In this document: in pieces, positions 51,316-60,592 of the stretch
Layout: each line of letters starts with the position of its first letter
Numbering within the stretch: position 1 is the stretch's first letter
Source: Paractinoplanes toevensis
Lineage (GTDB): Bacteria; Actinomycetota; Actinomycetes; Mycobacteriales; Micromonosporaceae
Length of the DNA: 64,000 nucleotides
Reading direction: 5' to 3'
Assembly: GCF_018332695.1 (NCBI RefSeq)
Contig: NZ_BOQN01000010.1
Location: 62,001-126,000, forward strand
The notes under the pieces: model-generated
Databases searched by the model: none
What the model was told of the DNA's origin: nothing
What the model saw: only the letters and a program-made list of their open reading frames with translations
Translations under genes and position numbers: made by a program

Positions 51316-52112
51316 CCTTCACGACCCAGCCGATCGGCGACCCGTCGGCTCCGCTCGCCCGGCGCAACCCGGTCGCCAAGCTCGCCGCTGCCCTGCTCTT
51401 CTCCCTGCCGCTGATCAGCACCTTGGACCCGCTCACCCCGGCCATCGCCCTGGCCGTCGAGCTGGCCCTGCTGCCGCTGTTCGGGCTGCGCCACACGATC
51501 CTGGCCCGGCAGGTCTGGCCGCTGCTGGCGGCCGGCGCCGGCGTGCTGATCACCATGGTGCTCTTCGCCGCCGACCGTGGCGGCACCCTCCTGGTCGGAC
51601 TCGGGCCGTTCGACGTCACCACCGGCGTGCTGACCACCGCGCTCGGGCTGATCCTGCGGCTGTTCGCGATCGCCCTGCCCGGCGTCATCGTCTTCGCCAC
51701 CACCGACCCGACCGACCTGGCCGACGCCCTGGTCCAGAACGCCAAGGCGCCGGCCCGGTTCGCGATCGGGGCGCTCGCCGCGTTCCGGCTGCTGCCGCTG
51801 CTCAACGCCGAATGGCAGATGCTCACCCTGGCCCGCCGGGCCCGCGGCGTCGACGCCGGCCGCAACCCGATCGCCAAGGTACGGCTGTTCGGGGCCACCG
51901 CGTTCGCGCTGCTGGTCGGGGCGCTACGCCGGGGCGGCCGGCTGGCGGTGGCGATGGACGCACGCGGATTCGACTCCGGAATCGCGCGCACCTACGCGCG
52001 GCGGCAGACCTTCACCGGCGCGGACACGCTGCTCGTCGTGGGCGCGATCGGGCTCGCCGCGGCCGTGCTGGCCACCACGATCACGCTGGGCCTGTTCCGC
52101 CCGATCATCTAG
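51312..52112 (+). CDS. ykoC: ECF transporter transmembrane protein (EcfT)
   Basis: The protein has 266 residues. It has five to six hydrophobic segments and the EcfT coupling-helix motif ARRARGV in LNAEWQMLTLARRARGVDAGR; the second Ala-Arg-Gly is in AMDARGFDSG. It starts within the ATPase stop (ATGA). It links the S component to the ATPases. The first ~20 residues contain LARRNPVAKLAAALLFSLPL, typical of this family. Confidence 0.92.
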   Translation: MTFTTQPIGDPSAPLARRNPVAKLAAALLFSLPLISTLDPLTPAIALAVELALLPLFGLRHTILARQVWPLLAAGAGVLITMVLFAADRGGTLLVGLGPFDVTTGVLTTALGLILRLFAIALPGVIVFATTDPTDLADALVQNAKAPARFAIGALAAFRLLPLLNAEWQMLTLARRARGVDAGRNPIAKVRLFGATAFALLVGALRRGGRLAVAMDARGFDSGIARTYARRQTFTGADTLLVVGAIGLAAAVLATTITLGLFRPII

Positions 52113-52133
52113 TGCGAGCCGGCGCCGCGCGCG

Positions 52134-53090
52134 TCATTTCGTGCGGGCCGTGCCGCGCGCCGCGAAGGAGGTGCGGTCGCCTTGCCATGCCCCGCGCGGC
52201 ACGATGGCGTCCGCGTCGACGGCGACGCCGACCGCGGCGGCGTTCTCGGCCAGCCGGGTCCGGCTGCGGGTGCCCGGGATCGGCACCACGTCGTCGCCCT
52301 GCGCCAGCAGCCAGGCCAGCGCCATCTGCCCCGGCGTGCGGCCACGCTCCTCGGCGCTCGCGGCCAGCGCCCGCACCAGCTCGAGGTTGGCGGCCAGGTG
52401 CTCGCCGCCGAACCGCGGATCGGCCCGCCGGAAATCGCCCTCCGGAAACGGCTCGGCCGGCAGGGCACCGGTGAGCAGGCCACGGCCCAGCGGACTGTAC
52501 GGGACCAGGCCGATACCCAGGCGCCGCGCGGCCGGCACCACGTCGTCCTCCGGTTCCCGCCAGGCCAGCGACCACTCGAACTGGACGGCCGCGATCGGGT
52601 GCACCGCGGCCGCCTGCTCCAGTTGCACCGGGTTGGCCTCGGAGACGCCGAGGTGGCGGACCTTGCCCGCGGCCACCAGCTCGGCCATGGCCCCGATCGT
52701 CTCGCCGATCGGCACCTCGGGGTCGACCCGGTGCAGGTAGTAGAGGTCGATCGTGTCGACGCCGAGCCGCTCCAGGGAGGCGTCGCAGTAGCCGCGCACG
52801 TTCTCCGGGCGGCCGTCGAGCCGGATCCCGTCCGCGCCCCGCACGATGCCGAACTTGGTAGCCAGCACCACTTCCTCGCGGCGGCCGGCGATGGCCCGGC
52901 CGACCAGGCGCTCGTTGTGGCCCTGGCCGTAACTCATCGCGGTGTCGATCAGGGTGATGCCGTGGTCGAGAGCGTCACCGATGACGGCGATCGACTCGTC
53001 GTCGTCGGCCGGCCCGTACGCCTGGGAGAAGCCCATGCAGCCGAGCCCGATCGCGGAAGTGGTCAAGTTTCCGAGCTTGCGCTGTTCCAT
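52134..53090 (-). CDS. Aldo/keto reductase
   Basis: The protein has 318 residues and reads like the Tas/YajO group. The catalytic set is D49, Y54 ([12 protein letters not shown]), K79 (LATKFGI) and H120 (YYLHRVDP). The NADP-binding end is [18 protein letters not shown]. It reduces aldehydes or ketones with NADPH; substrate unknown. ATG 53090 was chosen since the family starts [20 protein letters not shown]. It is divergent from the LysR gene, which probably controls it. Confidence 0.93.
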   Translation of the reverse strand: MEQRKLGNLTTSAIGLGCMGFSQAYGPADDDESIAVIGDALDHGITLIDTAMSYGQGHNERLVGRAIAGRREEVVLATKFGIVRGADGIRLDGRPENVRGYCDASLERLGVDTIDLYYLHRVDPEVPIGETIGAMAELVAAGKVRHLGVSEANPVQLEQAAAVHPIAAVQFEWSLAWREPEDDVVPAARRLGIGLVPYSPLGRGLLTGALPAEPFPEGDFRRADPRFGGEHLAANLELVRALAASAEERGRTPGQMALAWLLAQGDDVVPIPGTRSRTRLAENAAAVGVAVDADAIVPRGAWQGDRTSFAARGTARTK

Positions 53091-53143
53091 GACTCGAGCC
53101 TGACCCGCCCACATTGAGATGTCCAAGACACAGTTGCGCTGCC

Positions 53144-53166
53144 ATTCATCTGCGCTGAAGATGAAT
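53144..53166. promoter_or_regulatory. Candidate LysR operator
   Basis: ATTCATCT-N7-AGATGAAT is a perfect inverted repeat in the 78-bp gap between the divergent aldo/keto reductase and LysR genes. It ends 2 bp before the LysR GTG. Spacing and symmetry fit the T-N11-A type of LysR sites. Confidence 0.6.
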
Positions 53167-53168
53167 CC

Positions 53169-54056
53169 GTGGAGCTGCGCCAACTCACCTACTTCGAGGC
53201 GGTCGCCCGGCTCGGCGGCTTCACCCGGGCCGCCGAGCAGTTGCACGTCGCCCAGTCGGCGGTGTCCGCGCAGATCCGGGCATTGGAGTCGGAGCTGGGC
53301 GCCGAGCTGTTCACCCGCACCACCCGCCGGGTCTCACTGACCCAGGCCGGCGAGATGCTCCTGGCCCGCAGCCGGCGCGCCCTGGACGAGATCGACGGCG
53401 CCCGCCACGACCTGGCCGATCTCGCCGCCGTGCTCACCGGCCGGGTCACCCTCGGCGCGACCGCGGTGCTCGGCGGATTCGACCTGCCCGGGGCACTGTC
53501 CCGGTTCCACACCCGTTTCCCGGGGGTGACGCTGAACCTGCGCTCCGGCCTGATCGCGGCCCTGCTCGCCGAACTGGACGCGGGCACCGTCGACCTGGTC
53601 GTCGGCCCGGCGCACGCCGACCTGCCGTCCCGTTTCTCCGCGCACCGCATCGCCCGCGAGCAGCTGGTGCTGATCGTCCCGCCCGGTCACCGCCTCGCCG
53701 GTGGTGCCGCCCTCCCGCCGGCCCAGCTGCGCGACGAACCGTTCGTCTGCCTGCCACCCGGCAGCGGTCTTCGCGCCATCCTCGACGACGCCGCCCACGC
53801 CGCCGGCTTCGAACCGCACGTCCCGTTCGAGACGGCCACCCCGGCAAGCATCCGCGATCTGGTCGCCGCCGGCCTCGGCGTGGCGCTGCTGGCCCGCACG
53901 GCCGCCGAGCGACCCGGCCCGGCCGTAGCGATACGGCAGCTACGCCCCTCCCCGCCGCACCCGGACATAGCCGTCATCCACCACCGCGACCACCGCCTGC
54001 CCGCCGCCGCCCAAGCCTGCCGGCGCCAGCTGATCGAGCTCGCCGCGGGCGTCTAA
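53169..54056 (+). CDS. LysR-family transcriptional regulator
   Basis: The protein has 295 residues. The N-terminal HTH is [59 protein letters not shown], a textbook LysR start. A LysR substrate-binding domain follows ([32 protein letters not shown], then DLVVGPAH and [22 protein letters not shown]). Divergent from the aldo/keto reductase, with a perfect inverted repeat at its start; it probably autoregulates and activates the neighbour. Confidence 0.94.
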   Translation: MELRQLTYFEAVARLGGFTRAAEQLHVAQSAVSAQIRALESELGAELFTRTTRRVSLTQAGEMLLARSRRALDEIDGARHDLADLAAVLTGRVTLGATAVLGGFDLPGALSRFHTRFPGVTLNLRSGLIAALLAELDAGTVDLVVGPAHADLPSRFSAHRIAREQLVLIVPPGHRLAGGAALPPAQLRDEPFVCLPPGSGLRAILDDAAHAAGFEPHVPFETATPASIRDLVAAGLGVALLARTAAERPGPAVAIRQLRPSPPHPDIAVIHHRDHRLPAAAQACRRQLIELAAGV

Positions 54057-54099
54057 GACCTGCGCATGCTCACCGGCTTTCCCGGGCCGCGTCGCGGCG

Positions 54100-55563
54100 T
54101 CAGCGGCGGTAGGTGCGCTTGGGTGTGTACTTGGCGTTGCCGGCTTTGTCGTAGGCGCGTACCTGCACGGTGAACTTCTTCCCGTAGCTCTTCGGGTTCA
54201 TCGTGAAGACGTACGCCACTCGCGTGTCAGAGGCGACCACCTTGCCGTTGACCAGCAGTTGCACTCGGGCTATGCCGAACCTGTCCGAGGCCGCGGCGGT
54301 GACCTTGACTTTCTTGGTCACCTTCGCCCCGTTCTTCGGCGCCTGCACGAACTTCACCGAGGGCGGCGTGTTGTCGATCGTGATCGTGTGGCCGGCAGTG
54401 GTGACATTGCCCGCCTTGTCCATGACGTCCACCCGGAGGGTGCGGCGTCCGTCGCCGACGCGACGGCTGTCGAGCCGGACACTCCACGGCGCTCGATGGG
54501 TGTAGGCGAGCTCACCGAGATAGCCGCTCATGTAGATCAGGCCGGTAGCGTCTTTGACGCTGCTGACCGCGGCCGTAAAGGTACCGCGCACATAGGCGTT
54601 CGCCGCGGGACCGAACGTGATCGCTGGGCCGTCGTTGTCGACCATCACCGAGCGGGTGTACTCCGCGACGTTGCCGAGGGAGTCGTAGGAGCGGACCGTC
54701 ATGGTTGCCGGGCCGTTGACCGCGGTGGCGTCCCACCCGAGACGGACGGCCCCGAAGCCGTTGCAGCAGATCGACCGATCGGTACGGATCAGCTTGCCGT
54801 TGACCAGCAGCTCAACCCGGTCGACCAGAGCCGGGTCCTGGGAGTCGACGAGGATCCCGCCGGTCCGGCTGACGTAACCGTCCACCTGGTCGAAACCGAC
54901 GGCCAGGGTGGGCGGCGTGTTGTCCACGTGCGCGTACACCTGGTTCGTGGTGACATTTCCGAGGTCATCGAAGGTCCGGGACTGGAGGGTCACCAAGCCT
55001 GCGGAACCGCCGGTATCCCAGGTGACGGTCCACGGCGCCATGGTCGCGGAGTCGATCACATGGCCGTCGCTCAGAAGGTCGATCCGGGCGACCGTCTCAG
55101 GATCCTGACGGGGCGTCAGGTTGAACTCCTTGACGCCGGTGAAACTGTTGAGCTGGTTCGCGTACGTGCTGCTGGGCCACGGGAAGTCGGCCAGCGGCGC
55201 GTAGTTGTCGACCCGTACCCTCACCGGCTCGCTACGCGTCCAGGTGCCGCTGGAGTCGAGGAGGCCCAAGTCGACGCGGACGTCCTGGTCGACGATGCCG
55301 GCGGTGGCCCACAGGAGCGACCACGGCGCCGAGACGTCCGAGGCGACGGGCTGCCCGTTGGCGTACAGCAGGATGCGAGTGACGTCGGCGCCGTCGGCGA
55401 TGACCGGCCTGACGACCACGGTCTTGCTGATCCGCTGTCCGGGCGTGAGGCCCAGGCTCACCACCGGCGACTCGGCCGCATGTGCGGGTGCCGAACCGAC
55501 GCCGGCGACCAGTGCGGTCACCAGCGCCGTGACCGTCAAGGCAGTACGCCACGCCCGTGCCAC
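54100..55563 (-). CDS. Secreted protein with about five bacterial Ig-like modules
   Basis: The protein has 487 residues. A signal peptide ends APAHAAES. The rest is a string of ~90-residue Ig-like modules joined by linkers of the type VDNTPP: VDNYAPLAD, VDNTPPTLAV, VDNDGPAITF and IDNTPPSVKF. Each has a VxRVELLVNGK and S-x-APWS/T-V-x-W core. No catalytic residues were seen; CCNG in the third module may form a vicinal disulphide. It probably acts as an adhesion or structural surface protein. Confidence 0.8.
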   Translation of the reverse strand: MARAWRTALTVTALVTALVAGVGSAPAHAAESPVVSLGLTPGQRISKTVVVRPVIADGADVTRILLYANGQPVASDVSAPWSLLWATAGIVDQDVRVDLGLLDSSGTWTRSEPVRVRVDNYAPLADFPWPSSTYANQLNSFTGVKEFNLTPRQDPETVARIDLLSDGHVIDSATMAPWTVTWDTGGSAGLVTLQSRTFDDLGNVTTNQVYAHVDNTPPTLAVGFDQVDGYVSRTGGILVDSQDPALVDRVELLVNGKLIRTDRSICCNGFGAVRLGWDATAVNGPATMTVRSYDSLGNVAEYTRSVMVDNDGPAITFGPAANAYVRGTFTAAVSSVKDATGLIYMSGYLGELAYTHRAPWSVRLDSRRVGDGRRTLRVDVMDKAGNVTTAGHTITIDNTPPSVKFVQAPKNGAKVTKKVKVTAAASDRFGIARVQLLVNGKVVASDTRVAYVFTMNPKSYGKKFTVQVRAYDKAGNAKYTPKRTYRR

Positions 55564-55612
55564 GTTTCCTCCGGAGATCGATGTGGCACGTATCGTAAAG
55601 GATCAAAGCGAT

Positions 55613-55648
55613 GCGGCGGGGTGATGCCGAAGAGCAGCACCCCGCCGC
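55613..55648 (-). terminator. Hairpin after the PHP operon
   Basis: GCGGCGGGGTG and CACCCCGCCGC pair perfectly (11 bp) over a 14-nt loop, 47 bp beyond the stop of the minus-strand gene at 55696. Confidence 0.7.
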
Positions 55649-55695
55649 CCGCCTGCGCCAGTTTTGCGTGGAGAGACACCGGCCCGGCTTAGGGG

Positions 55696-56184
55696 TCAGT
55701 GGTTCGCGCAGCAGGGGGTGGGATCCCGCGTTTCGAACGGGACCAGGACGCCGCCGGCTGCCGGGGTGGTGGTGAGGACCAGTTCGCCGTCCCGGAACTG
55801 GGGGCGGACGAAGTCGCGGGTGTCGACCCGGTCGTCGCCGGCCGCGACGCCCGAGCCGAGCACTTCGACCCGGTCGATGGCACTGACCTCGAGGATCGAG
55901 GCGACGGTGAGGGTGCCGGTCAGCTTCTCCACACCGGGGAAGAGGACCGCGCGACCGAACCTGCCGTCGGCCGCCGCGTCGGCCGCGGCCTGCAGTTCGG
56001 GCGCGGTCTCGTGGGTCCCGGTGGTGGTGAGGCTGATCGCCACGTGCCGGTGCGGCGTGGTCACCAGGTGGGTGCAGGCCAGCCGAGGCGGTGGATCCAG
56101 CGAGAGGATCCAGTGGTCCGCCGAGGCCAGGTCGGGGTGACCGAGGCTGACACCGGAGGCGGTCACCGAGCGGTACACGGTCAC
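55696..56184 (-). CDS. Hypothetical protein coupled to the PHP-domain gene
   Basis: The protein has 162 residues with no signal peptide or membrane segment. I do not recognise a domain. It reads as beta-rich: ILSLDPPPRLACTHLVTTPHRHVAISLTTTGTH, then GRFGRAVLFPGVEKLTGTLTVASILEVSAIDRVEVLG. The C-terminus PCCANH holds two cysteines and a His that could bind metal. The GTG overlaps the PHP stop by 3 nt (GTGA), so it is coupled and likely serves the same pathway. Confidence 0.7.
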   Translation of the reverse strand: MTVYRSVTASGVSLGHPDLASADHWILSLDPPPRLACTHLVTTPHRHVAISLTTTGTHETAPELQAAADAAADGRFGRAVLFPGVEKLTGTLTVASILEVSAIDRVEVLGSGVAAGDDRVDTRDFVRPQFRDGELVLTTTPAAGGVLVPFETRDPTPCCANH

Positions 56185-57893
56185 CGCGGCAGGACCCAGA
56201 TCGGGTTGGTGTAGAACCACAGGTCACCCCACGGGTCGGCGTCGCCGACAACATCCAGCTTCGGACCGTACGGGTCGACCGCGGCGCCCATCAGGCCGGG
56301 CTGGGTGCGGTTGCCGTCGGTGCCGCGGACGCGCACGTAGAACGGCTTGTCGAGGCGGCCGAGCGAGTGGGTCAGCGTGACGCTCCTGGCGCCGGCCGAG
56401 ATCTCGAACGACTTGACCACCTTGGTGTCGGGCGCCTTGAAGGTGTCCTTGTCGGCGACCGGGCCGGTGACCGTGCCGACGATCACGTCGACCCGCTTGA
56501 GTACGGGTACGAACGCGGCGAAGTTCGGCACGTCCTGCAGGTCGATCTCGAGGGTCAGTTCGGTCGAGGTGCCGCGCTTGACCTGCGCGACGCCGCCGAG
56601 CGGGGTGCCGGTGCTGCCGCGGCGGTCGCCGGCGACCCGGACCCGGGCGTCCAGACCCTTGATCAGCCGGCCGTGGTCGACCCAGACGCGGCCGGCCCGC
56701 AGGCCGTCCATGACCGCCTTGTACGCGAACGACGTGGCGCCGACGTTGGTGCGGCCGTAGTAGCCGGGCCAGAAGTCACCGGCGGTGGTCAGCGTCTTGC
56801 CGCTGTAGACGGGGTCGTTGTACTTGCCGTTGGCGGCGAAGTCGCTGCCCGGGCCGCGCTCCGACTGGTCCAGGTAGTTGACGTGGGAGTCCGAGTTGAC
56901 GGTGATCCACCAGGCCTTGCCCTCGGCGAGGAGGCTGTCCCAGAGCCCGCCGACGGTGGCGGTCATCCAGTCGAAGCCGCCCCAGGTGCGGTAGCTCTCG
57001 AGCGGGTAACCGGCGTAGGAGGCGGCGGACGGGTTGTTGTCGTAGTAGCCACGGGCGCCGCCCCGGCCGTACGCGATGGGAATGCCGGCGGCCTGGTGGC
57101 CGGGCGCGCCTTCGAAGCCGATGGCGACGCTGGGGTCGGCGTCGCGCCAGTTGCGGATCTCGTGCGGCGAGTCGATGCCGCGGCGGGCGGGGTGGTTGGC
57201 GAGGAACAGCGCGCCTTCGACCTTGCGGGCCTTCACCTGCGAGGCGAGGAACTTGATGCCGGCGATCGCGGCGGCCTCGTTCTGCGCCTCGGTGTTGGTG
57301 GCCGGCAGTTGCGAGCCGTCGTAGGTCTGCTCGAACTGCTTGAGAACGGCCACCTCGTTCTTGCCCGGGTGCACGAACACGGTGGCGTGTTCGGCGGCCG
57401 GGATGTTCCACTCCAGACCCTGGAAGGTGAGCAGGCCCTTGAGCTCTTCGCGGGTCTTGCGGATATCCGGGTTGACCTTCTCCACACCGATCTTGGCGTG
57501 TTCGTTGCTGCCGTGGTCGGTGATGACCAGCCAGTCGAGGCCGTAGGCGTGACCGTGCTTGGCCTGGTCGAGAACCCGGTACTGGGCATCCGAGCTGTAC
57601 TGGGTGTGGATGTGGTGGTCACCGGCGAGCCACTGGAACCCGCCCTTGTCGGCGCCACCGCCGATCGGGCCGTGCGCGTGCGACAGGCCGGCGGCCTCGG
57701 CCGCACCGGGTGCGGCCAGCACGGACGCGGCGGCACCGGCGCCGAGCAGGCCCGCACCGCGCAGGAAGCCGCGGCGGGACACGTCGGACGGCGACAGTTC
57801 GCTGTCCGGGATGCTCAGGTCCTCCGCCGCCGGAAGGCCACCGGCGGCACTGATCTGCGGGTGGTCGTGATCGTGATCGTGGCCGTGACCCAT
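56181..57893 (-). CDS. Tat-exported PHP-domain metal-dependent phosphoesterase
   Basis: The protein has 570 residues. After a His/Asp-rich head (MGHGHDHDHDHP) comes a Tat signal (SRRGFLRGAGLLGAG, twin Arg at 40-41). The PHP metal site starts GDHHIHTQYS (H94, H96), then VITDHGSNEHAK, GLEWN and a later NPHPARRG-like/NSDSHVNY stretch. The C-terminal ~150 residues are beta-rich (ARVRVAGDRRGS...). It probably folds with metal in the cytoplasm and is exported. It may hydrolyse phosphate esters or polyphosphate; substrate unknown. ATG 57893 has GGGAG 9 nt upstream. Confidence 0.88.
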   Translation of the reverse strand: MGHGHDHDHDHPQISAAGGLPAAEDLSIPDSELSPSDVSRRGFLRGAGLLGAGAAASVLAAPGAAEAAGLSHAHGPIGGGADKGGFQWLAGDHHIHTQYSSDAQYRVLDQAKHGHAYGLDWLVITDHGSNEHAKIGVEKVNPDIRKTREELKGLLTFQGLEWNIPAAEHATVFVHPGKNEVAVLKQFEQTYDGSQLPATNTEAQNEAAAIAGIKFLASQVKARKVEGALFLANHPARRGIDSPHEIRNWRDADPSVAIGFEGAPGHQAAGIPIAYGRGGARGYYDNNPSAASYAGYPLESYRTWGGFDWMTATVGGLWDSLLAEGKAWWITVNSDSHVNYLDQSERGPGSDFAANGKYNDPVYSGKTLTTAGDFWPGYYGRTNVGATSFAYKAVMDGLRAGRVWVDHGRLIKGLDARVRVAGDRRGSTGTPLGGVAQVKRGTSTELTLEIDLQDVPNFAAFVPVLKRVDVIVGTVTGPVADKDTFKAPDTKVVKSFEISAGARSVTLTHSLGRLDKPFYVRVRGTDGNRTQPGLMGAAVDPYGPKLDVVGDADPWGDLWFYTNPIWVLPR

Positions 57894-57975
57894 GTTGGTG
57901 TGCTCCCGACGAAAGATCGACTCATGCGGTTCCGTCGACACATTCGCGGGGTGACCTCAACGCTCTCTGTCGATC

Positions 57976-58660
57976 TCATGACCGGACGGCGAACAGTTCG
58001 GACAGGTCGCTATCGGTGAGCCGAATCACGGCCGCCGCGACATTCGCCTCCAGATGCCGTTCGCTGCCGGTGCCCGGAATGGCGAGCACGTGCGCCCCCC
58101 TGGTGCAGCGTCCACGCGAGGCGTACCTGATGGGCCGTAACCCCGTGCCGGGCCGCCACCGCCTCGACCACCGCATCCTGTTCGGCGCTCGCGCCGTTTT
58201 CCTTCCCCGGGCCGGCGATGGCGAAGAACGGCACGAAGGCGATTCCCCGCTCGCCGTAGATTGACCAGGCCGAGCCGGTCCAGGCCGAGCCGTCGCAGAT
58301 TCTCCTCGACCTGAACCGCAGCTGGCCCGCGGTGCGGGCCGCACCCCAGCTGCCGTCCGGCAGGATTCCCGGTCCGACCTTGGTGCCGATCAAAAGACTT
58401 TCCGCGTACGGGCTGAGAGCGCGCCGAATGAGCTCGGTCGCGTATCGGGCGGGTCCGTCGCCGGCGTCCAGAATTCCGCCTGGTGAGAAGTAGAACGTAG
58501 CCGTGTCGATGTGCTGGACGCCGAGGTCGACGGCCCGCCGCAGCACCCGGACGGCCGTGCCCGGATCGGGGTCGACGGTGAGCCGCATCGATCCAAAGCC
58601 CATCCGATTGACCCGCTGATCGCCCAGGACCCAGGTCCCCGCCGCTGCCGCATCCGTCAC
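57976..58660 (-). pseudogene. Decayed aldo/keto reductase
   Basis: The start is intact in one frame (VLGDQRVNRMGFGSMRLTV, DTATFYFSPGG, LIGTKVGPG). After TAGQLR the natural continuation VEENLRRLGLDRLGLVNL is in another frame (break near 58308). The central ~80-90 residues of the barrel are then missing, and it resumes at ERGIAFVPFFAIAGPG in the first frame. A second break in a run of six C (58095-58100) moves the end, HVLAIPGTGSERHLEANV, to a third frame. Two frameshifts plus a large deletion make it inactive. Confidence 0.85.
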
Positions 58661-58718
58661 TGGGCGAACCCTATTCGACGGGGCAACCGCACTGGCGGGA
58701 CGATGCAATGATGCTGCG

Positions 58719-59519
58719 ATGAATCGAAGAGTCGTATCGATCATTGTGGTCGGCGCCGTTGCCGCCGGGGTGGCCGTCGGCACCAGCCTGTCGGCGTCGG
58801 CCGCGGCGTGCGTGACCCCGTCGCCGCTGGCGCACCGCGGCGGCAACGAACGATACGTGGAGAACAGCCGCAACGCGTACCGGGACGCATCGAACCAGAC
58901 GGTCGGGTTCTGGGAGACGGACGTGCGGTTCACCCGGGACAACGTTCCGGTGCTCATGCACGACGAGACGGTGGACCGCACCACCGACGGCAGCGGCCCG
59001 GTCGCCGACTTCACCTACGCCGAGCTCAGCGAGCTGCGCACCGACGACGACCAGCCGGTGCCGACGCTGCGGGACTTCATCAACGACCAGGTCGTCGATG
59101 CGGCGTACGCGTTCGTCGAGCTGAAGATCAACCCGAACGCGACCCAGTGGTCGGCGCTGGAGGCCGCCCTGAAGTCGCGCCCCGGCACGTCTCCGCTGCC
59201 GGTGATCTCGTCGTTCGACGCGGCCACCCTGGACGAGGCGAAGACCCGGTTGCCCACCTACGCGCGAGCATTGGTGCAGGGCGTGGGCGACGTGGACCCG
59301 GCAACGGTGAAGGCCCACGCGTCCATCCTGATCAAGAACAAGGACGCGATCACCGCCGCCCGGATGGCGAAGTGGACCGGCGGCGGCCTGCGGGTCTACT
59401 CGTGGACCGTCAACGACGCGGCCGAGTGGAAGCGCATGTCGTCGTACGCGGGAATGGCCGGCATCATCACCGACAAGCCGCGGGCGTTCCTGGCCTGGAA
59501 GCGCAGCCGCACCTGCTGA
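58719..59519 (+). CDS. Secreted glycerophosphodiester phosphodiesterase
   Basis: The protein has 266 residues with a signal peptide ending SASA. The GDPD site is H39-R40 (LAHRGGNERYVENS), E66 and D68 (ETDVRF), and H81 (LMHDETVDRTTDGSG). It hydrolyses glycerophosphodiesters to glycerol-3-phosphate and an alcohol outside the cell, for phosphate or carbon. The VYSWTVND ending is typical. Short upstream gap to the decayed reductase. Confidence 0.93.
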   Translation: MNRRVVSIIVVGAVAAGVAVGTSLSASAAACVTPSPLAHRGGNERYVENSRNAYRDASNQTVGFWETDVRFTRDNVPVLMHDETVDRTTDGSGPVADFTYAELSELRTDDDQPVPTLRDFINDQVVDAAYAFVELKINPNATQWSALEAALKSRPGTSPLPVISSFDAATLDEAKTRLPTYARALVQGVGDVDPATVKAHASILIKNKDAITAARMAKWTGGGLRVYSWTVNDAAEWKRMSSYAGMAGIITDKPRAFLAWKRSRTC

Positions 59520-59520
59520 G

Positions 59521-60204
59521 CTAGGCGGCCGGCCCGACTTCGGCGACGACGCCGTGCAGGAACACGTCGACGAGGGTTTCGGTCGGGACGTGCGGCCCAC
59601 CCGGCATTCCTCGCCCGGGAACCAGCAGGCCGAGAAAGATGTCCGTGAGCTGCTCGACCGGCAGCCGGAGCGCCGCCCGCTCCGGCTCGAGAAGCCGCAT
59701 GATCGCCTGCCGGGTCCGCTCCGCCGCCTCCTCCCGGCCAACGCCCGCGTCACCAACGCGGCCCGGTGCGGAGCGACCCACGCCCACGCCGCCGTCGCCG
59801 CCCGGTGCGGGGCGACCCGTGGCGGGCGCGCGGCGCTCGGTGCGACGGCCCGCGGCGTGCACGGCGCCGATCACCGCGCCCATCCGGTCGAGGTAGGCGC
59901 GCAGGGTCGCGGCGGCCTCCACCAGCCGGGCCGCGAGGGGCTGGTCCAGCGGCACGGCGTCCAGCTCGGCCAGGACCTGGTCGTTGCGCAGGACGGCAGC
60001 CACGCAGGCGTCGAGCAACTCGTCCTTGTCGGTGAAGGCGCGGAAGATCGTGGCCTCACCGATCCCGGCGGCCTTCGCTATCTGCAGGGTGCTGACGCCG
60101 GCGCCGTGCTCCAACAGGAGCGGCACGGCCGCCCCCACGATCATTTCCCGCCGCCGCTCGGGGCTCATTCCCGGCGCTCGACGCCGGGGCGATGTCTCTG
60201 TCAT
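59521..60204 (-). CDS. TetR-family transcriptional regulator
   Basis: The protein has 227 residues. The N-terminal HTH is [48 protein letters not shown], typical of TetR. The middle has a Gly/Arg/Pro-rich low-complexity loop ([20 protein letters not shown], ~25 residues). The ligand domain ends in [14 protein letters not shown]. It faces a perfect 22-bp palindrome at its start region; the divergent thiamine-binding/HAD genes lie on the other side. Confidence 0.92.
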   Translation of the reverse strand: MTETSPRRRAPGMSPERRREMIVGAAVPLLLEHGAGVSTLQIAKAAGIGEATIFRAFTDKDELLDACVAAVLRNDQVLAELDAVPLDQPLAARLVEAAATLRAYLDRMGAVIGAVHAAGRRTERRAPATGRPAPGGDGGVGVGRSAPGRVGDAGVGREEAAERTRQAIMRLLEPERAALRLPVEQLTDIFLGLLVPGRGMPGGPHVPTETLVDVFLHGVVAEVGPAA

Positions 60205-60216
60205 GCGCCTCAATCT

Positions 60217-60238
60217 ACGGAGTGAGTACTCACTCCGT
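60217..60238. promoter_or_regulatory. Perfect 22-bp palindrome, probable TetR operator
   Basis: ACGGAGTGAGT is followed directly by its reverse complement, 13 bp upstream of the TetR ATG and 61 bp before the thiamine-binding gene. GAGTGAGTACTCACTC-type sites are common operators of TetR proteins. Confidence 0.75.
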
Positions 60239-60298
60239 CAACGGGAAAAGTCGACGCGGGGTTGCGCCGCACCGGGACAGTGCTGCAACCATGGCCCC

Positions 60299-60592
60299 AT
60301 GCTGGTTGCGTTTTCTGTTACGCCGATCGGGTCCGGCGAAGCCGTGGGAGATCTCGTTGCCGAGGCCGTGCGGGTGGTGCGGGCCTCGGGCCTGCCCAAT
60401 CGGACCGACGCCATGTTCACCACGATCGAGGGCGAGTGGGACGAATGCTTCGCGGTGGTGAAGGAGGCCGTGGAAGCCGTGGCCAAGGGCGGGCATCGGG
60501 TCAGCCTCTCGCTCAAGGCGGACGTGCGGCCCGGAGTCACCGGTGCGCTGACCGCGAAGGTCGAGCACATCGAACGGGCCCTGCGGGAGTGA
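60299..60592 (+). CDS. MTH1187-type thiamine-binding protein
   Basis: The protein has 97 residues and a ferredoxin-like fold: [61 protein letters not shown], then [12 protein letters not shown]. It matches the DUF77/MTH1187 family of thiamine-binding proteins. The HAD gene starts inside its stop (GTGA). The operon lies next to a TetR gene. A second thiamine-related locus (TPP riboswitch and ECF genes) is 11 kb away. Confidence 0.85.
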   Translation: MLVAFSVTPIGSGEAVGDLVAEAVRVVRASGLPNRTDAMFTTIEGEWDECFAVVKEAVEAVAKGGHRVSLSLKADVRPGVTGALTAKVEHIERALRE

